In this document: piece by piece, positions 15,098-21,972 of the stretch | How the letters are laid out: every line of letters begins with the position of its first letter | How positions within the stretch are numbered: the stretch's first letter is position 1 | Origin: a virus | DNA: 28,218 nt | IMG/VR virus record: IMGVR_UViG_3300006916_000275 | Location: 1 to 28,218 of that record | Reading direction: 5' to 3' (one strand) | Made by a program: the position numbers and the translations under genes | Notes under the pieces: generated by a model | Databases searched by the model: none | Told to the model about the DNA's origin: nothing | Seen by the model: the letters and a program-made list of their open reading frames with translations, nothing else

Positions 15098-15745
15098 TTA
15101 AAAAATTTTATACTGTTTTGTATCGTTGCTTTCGTATATACCCAACACTGTCTTGAATATAGTTTCACCTGCTTGATAGTCTACTAAATTTCTTGCAATT
15201 TTTAGAATAGGTTGTTCACCTTTGTATTGAGTAAAGTCATAGTCATGAAATTCACATAACCTATTTAGTTCATCAGTGCCTTGGCATACTTTAGCTACCC
15301 TGTCACCTAAATCATTAGGCAAGTTAAAATTAGTCCAATATAAGTGCCTATTTCTTTTTTTTGGGTTTAGCAGGGGCTCATAGTATGGTGTCACATTTTC
15401 TACTACATACTTACCTTTATAGTGGTAGTCTAATAGTAGTATTTCTTCATACAGTTTCATGTTTGGGTATATAGGGTTTTTGCCATTAGCACCTATTGAC
15501 CAATACCTAGCCCTGCTGTGTGTTGGGCAAGGTGGTGATGACCATATAAAGTCATACTTACTATAGTTATGTAAAAGGTAGTCATGTGCATCTTGCACTA
15601 ATACTGTATCGCCTGGGAAACGTTTTGCATATAATTTAGCTAGTTCTTCATCAAGTTCTACAGCTGTAACATGTATATCTTTTTTAACGTCATTCCATTT
15701 GTAACGGTTGCCACCTAAGCAAGCATATAGGTTTAGTATGTTCAT
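15098..15745 (-). CDS. Compact C5-cytosine DNA methyltransferase
   Basis: A 215-residue enzyme that transfers methyl from S-adenosylmethionine to carbon 5 of cytosine. Motifs in order are a SAM-site LYACLGGN (6-13), acidic VTAVELDEE (26-34), QDAHDYL (51-57), the catalytic loop SSPPCPTHSRAR (69-80, nucleophile Cys73), VVENV (114-118), RNRHLYW (131-137) and a C-terminal IARNLVDYQAG segment (183-193). It is much shorter than M.HhaI (327 residues), so the target-recognition part is reduced, hinting at a short target site. No nuclease partner is present, so it is not a restriction system. With the TET/JBP-like oxygenase it probably makes oxidised methylcytosine in phage DNA. Confidence 0.9.
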   Translation of the reverse strand: MNILNLYACLGGNRYKWNDVKKDIHVTAVELDEELAKLYAKRFPGDTVLVQDAHDYLLHNYSKYDFIWSSPPCPTHSRARYWSIGANGKNPIYPNMKLYEEILLLDYHYKGKYVVENVTPYYEPLLNPKKRNRHLYWTNFNLPNDLGDRVAKVCQGTDELNRLCEFHDYDFTQYKGEQPILKIARNLVDYQAGETIFKTVLGIYESNDTKQYKIF

Positions 15746-16005
15746 TTACTTAGTTGGTTTATCCAGTGTTTTAGCTTACCTATAGCATGGTTAGTCCATG
15801 ATGTATTAAAGGTTTGTACTAGTTCAAGTGTAGGTATTTCTACTACTACTGTTTTATCTATTATTTGCTTGCCGTTTTCAAGTATCATATAAGGTACTGT
15901 AGCTTCAATATGTGTAGTATTGCCGTCTACTTGTATACATGTTAACTCATTTATACACACATATGTGTGCTTAGGCTCATCATTAGTTTTTGTCAATTTT
16001 GTCAT
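15742..16005 (-). CDS. 87-aa protein of unknown function
   Basis: A small protein with a beta-rich middle (HTYVCINELTCIQVDGN, then IEATVPYMILENGK) and a C-terminal Trp-containing helix. No family recognised. It overlaps the methyltransferase by 4 bases (ATGA) and the 131-residue gene by 4 bases, so it is cotranscribed with replication and modification genes. Confidence 0.6.
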   Translation of the reverse strand: MTKLTKTNDEPKHTYVCINELTCIQVDGNTTHIEATVPYMILENGKQIIDKTVVVEIPTLELVQTFNTSWTNHAIGKLKHWINQLSK

Positions 16006-16397
16006 TTTAGTTTTGCTTTTGTTATTGTGTTATTTATTAGTTTCATATTTTCTTCGTGCTTTTGATAGTCGGTCAGTAGGCCTTGCTGCCTTTTAAGTGC
16101 AGCACTTTGTTTATATTCTTTCAGCCATATATTAAAGTTTCTTACATTGACAAAGCCACCATGCTCACTGTGCCTTACACCTTGTTCACATGCATATGCT
16201 ACTTCCTGCATAGTCATTCTACTGTAGCTATTTATAAGGTCATCATATAGCAGCTGTGACATTAGCACTACTTGCTGCGTGTCAGGCTTTTGGCCTAGCA
16301 TCAAATAACACTTGCTTAACAGGTCTACACAGTCAGTCTTTAGCTTTTTATTGTCATGTGTGTACCTGTACCATATCTGTTCTTTCTTATTCATCAT
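16002..16397 (-). CDS. Replication-region helical protein
   Basis: A 131-residue, mostly helical protein. The stretch MTMQEVAYACEQGVRHSEHGGFVNVRNFNIWLKEYK (given here as residues about 79-114 in part: EVAYACEQGVRH and NVRNFNIWLKEY) is like that seen in phage proteins encoded beside a replication initiator. Position directly after the winged-helix initiator suggests a helper role in replisome assembly, perhaps like a helicase loader. No Walker motif is present, so this is inference. Confidence 0.55.
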   Translation of the reverse strand: MMNKKEQIWYRYTHDNKKLKTDCVDLLSKCYLMLGQKPDTQQVVLMSQLLYDDLINSYSRMTMQEVAYACEQGVRHSEHGGFVNVRNFNIWLKEYKQSAALKRQQGLLTDYQKHEENMKLINNTITKAKLK

Positions 16398-16998
16398 TTA
16401 TTATTTTTCTAGCTTCTTGCCACGTATCAAGTATATTACTTTTAGTTTGCTTTTTGAAGTTAGCTTGATTGTTGTACCATGTTTTGAGCCTACGTTCAAT
16501 ACAAAATGTAGGCTGTAGTTCATACCTTAGTTTTGTTTTGCTACGGTTAGGCTCACACCAATATGATACAAAGTCAGATACCATAGTTTCACTAAAGTCA
16601 TCATATCTATTTTCCCAGGCTGACCACACGTCACTTTTAAACTTGCTAGCTACAGCTTGTAAGTCACGCTTAACAGCTGTATCATAACCTTGATATGTTT
16701 TATATTTTAATACTGTCACTTTACTGTTTTTAGTATTACTATCTATTTTTATGTATTTCATTTTTTGTAGTCGCTGCATTCTATCGTATACTGTGCTAGG
16801 TGGTAACCTAAGTTCTTCTGCAGCTGTTACCCTACCTGTTACAAATTGCCCTGCTTTTAGTGACCTGCCGTAAACTACAGCAGGTTCACTGTTAGCTTTT
16901 AGTATACACCATACAAACACTTTCAACAGTTCAGCATTTTCGAATATACCGTTGTCTAGTATTTTACGGTGTAGTTTTATATAGCCCTTAGACATCAT
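16387..16998 (-). CDS. Phage replication initiator with N-terminal winged helix
   Basis: A 203-residue protein. The N-terminal domain (1-100) reads GYIKLHRKILDNGIF, a hydrophobic WCILKAN helix, GQFVTGRVTAAEELRLPPSTVYDRMQRL and a wing (KYIKIDSNTKNSKVTVLKY). This is the winged-helix domain of phage replisome organisers (DnaD or lambda O-like). The C-terminal part has FVSYWCEPN and RLKTWYNN, typical of the same group. It should bind the phage origin and recruit the host helicase; no phage helicase or polymerase is encoded here. It overlaps its neighbours by 11 bases on each side. Confidence 0.75.
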   Translation of the reverse strand: MMSKGYIKLHRKILDNGIFENAELLKVFVWCILKANSEPAVVYGRSLKAGQFVTGRVTAAEELRLPPSTVYDRMQRLQKMKYIKIDSNTKNSKVTVLKYKTYQGYDTAVKRDLQAVASKFKSDVWSAWENRYDDFSETMVSDFVSYWCEPNRSKTKLRYELQPTFCIERRLKTWYNNQANFKKQTKSNILDTWQEARKIINDE

Positions 16999-17245
16999 AG
17001 TGACTGTTAAACACTATAGCTGTTTGCTTTGTAGGGTATTGTAGCAAAGTGTACTCTGCTATAATAGTTTGATTGCCTAGCCTTGTATACACTTTTTTGT
17101 TTTCACTGTGTATAACATAGCCGTCATTTCTAAGGTTGAATATTACGTTTGCTAGCCTTGTGATACCATATTCCATGATAGCATCCCAGCTTGTTATTTT
17201 TTTGTGCTTACTAAAGTGGTCTAGCACTACTTGTCTTTGTGTCAT
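16988..17245 (-). CDS. HTH_39-type helix-turn-helix protein
   Basis: An 85-residue protein: QVVLDHFSKHKKITSWDAIMEYGITRLANVIFNLRNDGYVI (residues about 4-44) matches the small winged helix-turn-helix called HTH_39, in which ITSWDAIMEYGITRL is the recognition part. The rest is a short beta stretch. Probable DNA-binding regulator or replication accessory, next to the initiator gene. Confidence 0.7.
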   Translation of the reverse strand: MTQRQVVLDHFSKHKKITSWDAIMEYGITRLANVIFNLRNDGYVIHSENKKVYTRLGNQTIIAEYTLLQYPTKQTAIVFNSHYDV

Positions 17246-17262
17246 TTTGTAAAAATTTTAGG

Positions 17263-17682
17263 TTAAACGGTTTTCAATAAAAGTTCTTTTTGGGCTTCTA
17301 GTGATGCTAGTGCCCTTTCTATATCATCAATTACTTCAAGCTTTGCTAGCCTATTCCTAAACAGGTCGCTAACATGTGCCCTGTTGTCATATTCATCTAG
17401 TACAGATTCGTACAGTAAATTATATTCAGGGTAAGCTTTAGGGTTTGTGATATAAAAATTGTGCTGCTTACGGTAGTGGTAATAGTTAGTACGGTGTTTA
17501 CAAAAGTGCTCAGCTAATTTAGCAGGGCTTATACCACCGTCCATGAGCATATTAGTCACTACCATACGCCCCATAACTAAAGGTTCAGTCTTTTTCTTTT
17601 GGTTAAGTGTGCCTGCAGGCATACCTAACTTTTTTTCAGTTATGCTTGTAATAAGGTTGATTTCAAATTGTAACTCAGTCAC
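17263..17682 (-). CDS. DnaA domain IV-like DNA-binding protein
   Basis: About 139 residues from a GTG at 17682-17680 that overlaps the upstream TGA (GTGACTGA); an upstream ATG at 17739 would overlap the 66-residue gene by 65 bases and is less likely. The part GRMVVTNMLMDGGISPAKLAEHFCKHRTNYYHYRK (roughly positions 17575-17475) resembles the helix-turn-helix of DnaA domain IV, which binds DnaA boxes (conserved R...Y..., then HRTN-Y-H). A C-terminal helix follows. Without the ATPase domain it may mark the phage origin or compete with host DnaA. The call is based on pattern only. Confidence 0.6.
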   Translation of the reverse strand: MTELQFEINLITSITEKKLGMPAGTLNQKKKTEPLVMGRMVVTNMLMDGGISPAKLAEHFCKHRTNYYHYRKQHNFYITNPKAYPEYNLLYESVLDEYDNRAHVSDLFRNRLAKLEVIDDIERALASLEAQKELLLKTV

Positions 17683-17875
17683 GTTTTTTTGTTTTATGGT
17701 TATCGTCTTCGTTAAGTATATTCCAAACAGGCATATCAAATTTCTTGATTCGCTTATATATGTGCCTTACTTTTTTATAAGCTTCTGCACGTACAGTCTT
17801 AGGTACGTCAGTTCCTGTAGCATCAGTTATTATACTGTGTGCTTGCTTCAACAGTTTATGTGTACTCTTTTTCAT
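17675..17875 (-). CDS. Basic 66-aa protein
   Basis: A small Lys/His-rich protein (MKKSTHKLLKQAHSII at the start, KKVRHIYKRIKKFDMP in the middle). It overlaps both neighbours by a few bases. No family recognised; charge suggests nucleic-acid contact. Confidence 0.55.
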   Translation of the reverse strand: MKKSTHKLLKQAHSIITDATGTDVPKTVRAEAYKKVRHIYKRIKKFDMPVWNILNEDDNHKTKKRD

Positions 17876-18117
17876 CTTAAATCACGCATTTCATCAGCAC
17901 GCATTTCTGCATAGTGCTCACGCATATTTTCATCATACTCATACTGTTCTATTTGTTCACATTCACAGCCACAGTCATCACACATGGTGGCTTCATGCAT
18001 ATGCTCATCATCTGAACAATACTTACTGACTTCAGCACCACAGCAGCTGCTTACACAGTCGCTGTAGTAGCCGTCATCATGTGGGTTGCTTAGTTTATAG
18101 TTGTCTAAACTTGTCAT
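17872..18117 (-). CDS. Cys-rich zinc-binding protein
   Basis: About 81 residues from ATG 18117-18115, which begins one base after the stop of the SSB-like gene; a longer start at 18150 would run into that gene. The sequence has SSCCGAEV, a second cluster CDDCGCEC and a very acidic Glu/Asp-rich C-terminal half (EQIEQYEYDENMREHY). The paired Cys clusters indicate one zinc knuckle. Function is unknown. Confidence 0.6.
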   Translation of the reverse strand: MTSLDNYKLSNPHDDGYYSDCVSSCCGAEVSKYCSDDEHMHEATMCDDCGCECEQIEQYEYDENMREHYAEMRADEMRDLR

Positions 18118-18118
18118 G

Positions 18119-18550
18119 TTAAAAAGGCATTTCATGTGATACAGGTTCATCTGCAGGTATTGTACCTGTTTGCACCCAATTTGTTAATATATCAGCATTG
18201 TGAAGTATAGTAGTGATGTTACCACCATTAGCTATAACATAGTCTGTAGCACATTTAAGGCTTGACTGTCTGATGATTGATAACTCTCTCCCAGGCGAGT
18301 TAGCTTTTTGTGTATAGCTACCTTGTTCAAATGTATTGACAGGCTTAACTTTAGGGAATTTACCCCCTATATATTCGTACTCAGTTTCTTGCCCTACGAC
18401 AAACTTATTTTGTTCAGGGCTTTTGCTACTGTACTCACCTACGTCACCGTTTTCAAAGCTTACTTCAAACTTGTAATAAGTTGTATTGTATTGCTTACTT
18501 TCCCATGTGCCGTTAGCTTGCACGTTTGTTACTTTACTTGTTTTGTTCAT
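18119..18550 (-). CDS. SSB-like protein with acidic MPF tip
   Basis: 143 residues from ATG 18550-18548 (MNKTSKVTNVQANG). The longer frame to 18646 would swallow the small membrane gene, so the inner start is preferred. Residues 5-70 alternate hydrophobic and polar like an OB fold (YYKFEVSFENGDVGEYSS, TEYEYIGGKFPKVKPVN). A helical part follows (LKCATDYVIANGGN), and the end is HEMPF, close to the acidic DDDIPF tip through which bacterial SSB recruits partners. A single-strand-binding role in replication is inferred; sequence identity to SSB is not apparent. Confidence 0.55.
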   Translation of the reverse strand: MNKTSKVTNVQANGTWESKQYNTTYYKFEVSFENGDVGEYSSKSPEQNKFVVGQETEYEYIGGKFPKVKPVNTFEQGSYTQKANSPGRELSIIRQSSLKCATDYVIANGGNITTILHNADILTNWVQTGTIPADEPVSHEMPF

Positions 18551-18557
18551 AATAAAA

Positions 18558-18683
18558 TTATATAAATAGGTTAAAAAAATACTTGATAGTTGCGTGTCCA
18601 CTATAAGTGAAGCACAGCCAAAAGGGCAACAGACATACTGCTGCACCCCCTAGCGTTTCGTATATGCTTTCTTCTTGCTTCAT
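18558..18683 (-). CDS. Small membrane protein (41 aa)
   Basis: ATG at 18683-18681 overlaps the stop of the upstream gene as ATGA; TAA at 18560-18558. The product begins MKQEESIYETLGG, then a hydrophobic Cys-bearing segment (AAVCLLPFWLCF, residues 14-25) and an amphipathic, aromatic end. It fills the gap before the SSB-like gene. The tight coupling supports it. Function is unknown. Confidence 0.5.
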   Translation of the reverse strand: MKQEESIYETLGGAAVCLLPFWLCFTYSGHATIKYFFNLFI

Positions 18684-18952
18684 TTGCTTAGTATTTTAGC
18701 TTGCGTTTCTTTGAATAAGTCTAGTGCTGTTTGCCATGTATCAATACGGCCTTGCATTAGTGTAGCCTTGACTTCATCATCTTCTAGCATATAGTCTTTT
18801 TGCATGTTTTCACACACTGTTATGTTCTTTAGTATTGTTTGTTCTAGTTCTAACATAGCAAACATAACGTCACCGTATGCTAATTTTGTTACGTTAAGCT
18901 GTGTACCATAGTGTGCATCAGCTAGGTTTTTAAAAAAGTTTTTGTCAATCAT
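18680..18952 (-). CDS. 90-aa helical protein of unknown function
   Basis: A mainly helical protein (NFFKNLADAHYGTQLNV; LELEQTILKNITVCENMQ; TWQTALDLFKETQ). No family recognised. It overlaps its upstream neighbour and the downstream membrane gene by 4 bases each (ATGA). Confidence 0.6.
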   Translation of the reverse strand: MIDKNFFKNLADAHYGTQLNVTKLAYGDVMFAMLELEQTILKNITVCENMQKDYMLEDDEVKATLMQGRIDTWQTALDLFKETQAKILSK

Positions 18953-19197
18953 TTTATTATAGTATTAGTTTTGTTACACATTCTTAGTTCTTTTATAATA
19001 ACGTTGTCTACGCTAAGCCTAAAAAACGTTATATCGCCTACTACACGCTTTGTAGTTATTACTGTAGCTAGTAGGTTACTGTTATTTGCACTTGTACCTA
19101 CGTACACCTTAGTCTGTGCAGTATTTTTACTGCCATAGCTTTTGCTGCTTTTGTAATTGCACGCTGTTATATCGTGCCATATAGGGTAGCTTCTCAT
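18949..19197 (-). CDS. 82-aa protein of unknown function
   Basis: A small protein with a Ser/Lys/Tyr-rich N-terminal part (NYKSSKSYGSKNTAQTKVYV) and beta-like repeats of Val/Thr residues. Its KSSKSYG pattern recurs in small proteins of related phages, as I recall, without assigned function. Coupled to the 90-residue gene by a 4-base overlap. Confidence 0.55.
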   Translation of the reverse strand: MRSYPIWHDITACNYKSSKSYGSKNTAQTKVYVGTSANNSNLLATVITTKRVVGDITFFRLSVDNVIIKELRMCNKTNTIIK

Positions 19198-19211
19198 AAT
19201 GTTATACAGTT

Positions 19212-19517
19212 TTAGTAGTTACTTATTTTGTATTCATCATCAGCGTATTCACAATATTCATATAGTGCTTGCTCAATTATAGCTACGTCTTGTTCTATGA
19301 AGTTTTCACGGCCTATAATAGTACTGTAGTAGCCGTTGTTATGCTTGAATATATATAAGCCACCGTCATATATAAGCACACCCTCAACAGTGTCTTGCCA
19401 TTCACTGTCATAGTCATACTCATCATATACGTGGCTGTAGTTTTGTTTTAGTGTTTGTACACCTTTAGCATCTAACTCTATGTAGCCTGCTGTTTTTTGG
19501 AATTCTTGTAAAGTCAT
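19212..19517 (-). CDS. Acidic 101-aa protein, first gene of the early run
   Basis: An acidic, Tyr-rich protein (VYDEYDYDSEWQDTVEGV; EYCEYADDEYK at the end). No family recognised. It is the first gene after a terminator at 19555-19585, so its 38-base AT-rich leader (19518-19555) probably carries an early promoter. Strong acidity recalls phage anti-host or DNA-mimic proteins, but this is only a suggestion. Confidence 0.55.
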   Translation of the reverse strand: MTLQEFQKTAGYIELDAKGVQTLKQNYSHVYDEYDYDSEWQDTVEGVLIYDGGLYIFKHNNGYYSTIIGRENFIEQDVAIIEQALYEYCEYADDEYKISNY

Positions 19518-19554
19518 TTTGTTATATATAAAATTAGGGCACTATTGCCTTATA

Positions 19555-19585
19555 CCACAAAAAGCCCACACCGTTAAGTGTAGGC
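19555..19585 (-). terminator. Rho-independent terminator after the 85-aa gene
   Basis: On the minus strand arms GCCTACAC and GTGTGGGC pair over 8 bp (one U-G) around the loop TTAACG, followed directly by TTTTT. It lies 19 bases past the stop at 19604. It would separate the 85-residue gene from the early genes that follow. Confidence 0.7.
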
Positions 19586-19603
19586 CGTTGAGGTTTGTTA
19601 TTT

Positions 19604-19861
19604 TTAGAATATAAAAAGGTTTTGTATACTTTTACCTTTTGCACGTTTTATTTTATGAAAGGTATTGAAAAAAGCTTTATACACTTTACCTGCGTGCATA
19701 GTTTCACCATCTCTATACCATTTCATTTGCCCACCACTTATATGGTGTTTGTTAACTACTTTTATAGTGTAGCCTTTTTGCAACATGTTTAGTATGTTTT
19801 TTTGTGCAGGTGTAAATTTAATACCTTGTATAGCATCTTGTAGTACTTCTATATTAGTCAT
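19604..19861 (-). CDS. Monocistronic 85-aa basic protein
   Basis: A basic protein: IQGIKFTPAQKNILNMLQKG near the start (helical), GGQMKWYRDGETMHAGKVYKAF in the middle, then KIKRAKGKS. No family recognised. It stands alone between an AT-rich repeat-bearing region upstream and a strong terminator downstream, which suggests a separately regulated early gene. Confidence 0.6.
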   Translation of the reverse strand: MTNIEVLQDAIQGIKFTPAQKNILNMLQKGYTIKVVNKHHISGGQMKWYRDGETMHAGKVYKAFFNTFHKIKRAKGKSIQNLFIF

Positions 19862-20032
19862 TTTATTATATTATTTTGTTAAACTTGATGCTAATATAAA
19901 CACTTTTAATTACTCACAATACTTTTTAACAAAAATTTGTATATAAAGTTATTAGATATAGAATGTTAATATTCTATATACTTACTAGATATGAATATAT
20001 ATATATGTTGTTTGTGTTGGATAGCTGCTGGG
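19862..20032 (-). promoter_or_regulatory. AT-rich gene-free region, candidate promoter/operator or origin
   Basis: 171 bases, the most AT-rich gap in the window and the late-to-early boundary. It holds a perfect 9-bp inverted repeat (19956-19979), a related half-repeat tagatatgaat at about 19986, an alternating AT run near 19997-20006, and on the minus strand a TTGTGA / TATATT pair with 15-base spacing in front of the 85-residue gene. No ORF with a credible start was seen. Origin or early promoter function is inference. Confidence 0.4.
19956..19979. repeat. Perfect 9-bp inverted repeat
   Basis: Arms atatagaat and attctatat around gttaat. The palindromic layout suits a dimeric repressor or an initiator protein; candidates encoded here are the HTH_39 protein, the winged-helix initiator and the DnaA domain IV-like protein. 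Confidence 0.55.
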
Positions 20033-20752
20033 CTACAGCTGCATCAATATATTCAACGGTTGAGTGCCGTTGTCTTTTACTACCATACATGCGATAGCAG
20101 GCTTCTTGCCACTTTTAGCATAGGCCATAGCATAAGACTTAAAGTTGATACCACAGCCGACTTGACTGCCGTATACCCTATACTTTTGGCCGACATAGTG
20201 CTCTGTATAACACTGTGTATGTAGGTGGCCTTGTATCGTGTTCATCATATCAGCACGGCATTTAGTGCGTGCAGTACCTGCTTCACCGTGTATATACTGT
20301 ACGTCATCTTTTACATAACGTTCTACAAAGTTCCACCCAGGCACTTCAAGTACCTCTTTATATGACTTTATCCATTTACTAGGTATAGCACTAGTCTGTG
20401 CTTTACGCATTACCATTCTATCATGATTGCCTATTATTACTGTAGCTACTGGGAAAGCATCACGGTATCTAGCTATACGCTGTATAGCAGCTTCTAGTTC
20501 ATCTGCACCACCTAAGCCGTCAGCACTAGTTTCATGATAACTACTATAGTGGTTGTCTATGATATCACCTATAAAAACTACTTCAGTACAGTTATGCTTA
20601 TAGTACTGTTCAATACAAAAGTCAAGGTATTCATCTAAATCAAACGGACAGTGTAAGTCGCCGATGACTAGCACGTTATTACTACTGTGCTTACGGTAGT
20701 TAAGTAACAGTGCTTCTTCGTCAGGCTTTAGCCTATATCTATTGTTTGCCAT
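20033..20752 (-). CDS. Calcineurin-like metallophosphoesterase
   Basis: A 239-residue enzyme with all motifs of the family: GDLH (31-34), GD at 62-63 (FIGDIID), GNHD (108-111), YIHG with His155, and GHLH (175-178). These bind two metal ions and cleave phosphoester bonds. The substrate cannot be told; phage members include DNA-repair-like nucleases, phosphatases and nucleotide hydrolases. It is the last gene of the lysis/late run and overlaps the holin gene by 14 bases. A short, weak hairpin lies just past its stop, without a T-run. Confidence 0.9.
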   Translation of the reverse strand: MANNRYRLKPDEEALLLNYRKHSSNNVLVIGDLHCPFDLDEYLDFCIEQYYKHNCTEVVFIGDIIDNHYSSYHETSADGLGGADELEAAIQRIARYRDAFPVATVIIGNHDRMVMRKAQTSAIPSKWIKSYKEVLEVPGWNFVERYVKDDVQYIHGEAGTARTKCRADMMNTIQGHLHTQCYTEHYVGQKYRVYGSQVGCGINFKSYAMAYAKSGKKPAIACMVVKDNGTQPLNILMQL

Positions 20753-21140
20753 TCTTTACTTTTTCATAGCTACGACCACCAAAATAAGCACCGAAAGCTG
20801 TTATACTGAGCATTTGCCATAAGTCTATATAGCTGTCTTTTATTTCAAGTTCAACATAACTGAAATCAACGAGAGTAAATACAGTAAGTACAAAAAGCAA
20901 AAATAGTAAGCTAATAGGTCGTACAGATTTGGCAAGCCAGTTGTCACTTTGCATATCAGCTTCCCAACGTTTAGTGACTTCTTGCTGTATTTTATTTTCA
21001 TGCTGTTGTATTTGTTTTTGTATTTCTGCTTTTACTAGTTCTTTTTCTTCTGCTGATGTATGCATCTTGTCAATAGCATTACCTACACTGTTGACTAAGT
21101 CACTAGCTTGTGATGTAAAAATTTTTTTAAGTATACTCAT
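20739..21140 (-). CDS. Holin of the 3-TM family
   Basis: 133 residues from ATG 21140-21138, one base after the endolysin stop. An N-terminal amphipathic stretch (SQASDLVNSVGNAIDKM) and a charged coiled coil (EEKELVKAEIQKQIQQHE) precede SVRPISLLFLLFVLTVF (TM at about 75-92) and a second hydrophobic segment at 106-121. This is the pattern of the Holin_3TMs family (GLL/ID...RP motif). It makes membrane holes that release the endolysin. Start at 21188 is possible but would overlap the endolysin gene. Confidence 0.75.
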   Translation of the reverse strand: MSILKKIFTSQASDLVNSVGNAIDKMHTSAEEKELVKAEIQKQIQQHENKIQQEVTKRWEADMQSDNWLAKSVRPISLLFLLFVLTVFTLVDFSYVELEIKDSYIDLWQMLSITAFGAYFGGRSYEKVKNGKQ

Positions 21141-21141
21141 A

Positions 21142-21522
21142 TCAATAAAGCCATATAGCATCTTCTTTGTCTGTATCGTCATCAACATGTATAAACACTT
21201 TGTCTATACCTTGTCTACGGCCTAAGCCTACAGCGTGAAGTGCATTTAGTATTTTAGTTCTTGTATAGCTATCACGGCACATTATATCAACAGCTTTGCA
21301 CGGTACTTTAGCATGACTGCTGCCTACACGGCCACCTACTTTTTGATTGTGTTCAGCTGTACGGTATGCACTTGTGATGACAAAAGGCACACCTGCTATG
21401 TCACGTGCTTTGTCTAATTTGTGTAAAAAATTGATACACATTTTACCACCGTCAGCGACTGGTAAGCCACTACCTGCATCATCAGGGCTATCAAATTCAT
21501 CAAAGTCAAAGTATTGTAGCAT
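21142..21522 (-). CDS. Endolysin, peptidase M15 family
   Basis: A 126-residue zinc peptidase: SAYRT (51-55), GSSHAKVPCKAVDI (His70, Asp79) and FIHVDDD (His112, Asp114) form the M15 metal and catalytic site. M15 phage enzymes cut peptide cross-links in the cell wall. There is no signal peptide, so release by the holin directly downstream is expected. It ends with a WLY motif common in this group. Length is normal for a single-domain endolysin. Confidence 0.9.
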   Translation of the reverse strand: MLQYFDFDEFDSPDDAGSGLPVADGGKMCINFLHKLDKARDIAGVPFVITSAYRTAEHNQKVGGRVGSSHAKVPCKAVDIMCRDSYTRTKILNALHAVGLGRRQGIDKVFIHVDDDTDKEDAIWLY

Positions 21523-21528
21523 ACGAAT

Positions 21529-21621
21529 TTATTTAAGTTTTTTGTGTTTTTTCTTGTGAATGACAAAATTAGATTTAAGCCTATTTACAGCCGTTTTGCG
21601 ACACTTTACTAGTTCTAACAT
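21529..21621 (-). CDS. Tiny basic peptide (30 aa), tentative
   Basis: ATG 21621-21619 to TAA 21531-21529, 6 bases before the endolysin start. The peptide starts MLELVKCRKT and ends with ten residues of which eight are Lys or His. It may be a real small lysis-region gene or chance; coding evidence is limited to position and the clear basic composition. Confidence 0.35.
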   Translation of the reverse strand: MLELVKCRKTAVNRLKSNFVIHKKKHKKLK

Positions 21622-21753
21622 ATAAACATATTGATATATAGCAGTTCTTATAACCTCGCAAATTTACCTCTGATAGTTTTTACTGTTTTTGTGCTCAAAA
21701 AAAAACTTTCCTATTTCTTGTATATTATATAAAAATATAGTAAGTCGTTTACG
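21622..21753 (-). promoter_or_regulatory. AT-rich gap between spanin-like and endolysin genes
   Basis: 132 bases with stops in all frames. A TATAAT lies on the minus strand at 21729-21724 with no convincing -35 at 17 bases, and a run of nine A/T at about 21697-21705. A weak promoter for the lysis genes is possible; nothing else is seen. Confidence 0.3.
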
Positions 21754-21972
21754 TTAGTCGTTGCAGCTTTGCAGTTTAGCTAACTGTATTTCAAGTTCTA
21801 CTATCCTGTCTTCACAGCTGTTTATGACTTTAATTTTTTTTTCTAAACGTTGTTCTAAAATTGTAATTTCGTGGTCAAGATATGTTATATTACTGTATGC
21901 TATACCTGCCATAAATATAACACCTATCACCCACACGATATGACTTAAAGATATAGTCAAGTCTTTTTTCAT
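21754..21972 (-). CDS. Spanin-like protein: one TM segment plus coiled coil
   Basis: 72 residues with a membrane segment at about 9-30 (LSHIVWVIGVIFMAGIAYS) and then a predicted coiled coil (HEITILEQRLEKKIKVINSCEDRIVELEIQLAKLQ). This single-anchor plus periplasmic coil resembles inner-membrane spanins of Gram-negative phages, which help fuse membranes at lysis. It lies in the lysis cassette. No lipoprotein partner was recognised, so the role is inferred. Confidence 0.55.
   Translation of the reverse strand: MKKDLTISLSHIVWVIGVIFMAGIAYSNITYLDHEITILEQRLEKKIKVINSCEDRIVELEIQLAKLQSCND

Noticed and set aside
17683-17739. Longer ATG start for the DnaA domain IV-like protein
   Set aside because: It overlaps the upstream gene by about 65 bases, while a GTG exactly at the upstream stop gives the usual coupled junction and the expected N-terminus.
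20025-20060. Terminator after the metallophosphoesterase gene
   Set aside because: Only a 5-bp stem can form and no T-run follows.
21697-21705. Second homopolymer of nine A/T as a frameshift site
   Set aside because: It is in a gap with stops in all frames, so there is no reading frame to shift.
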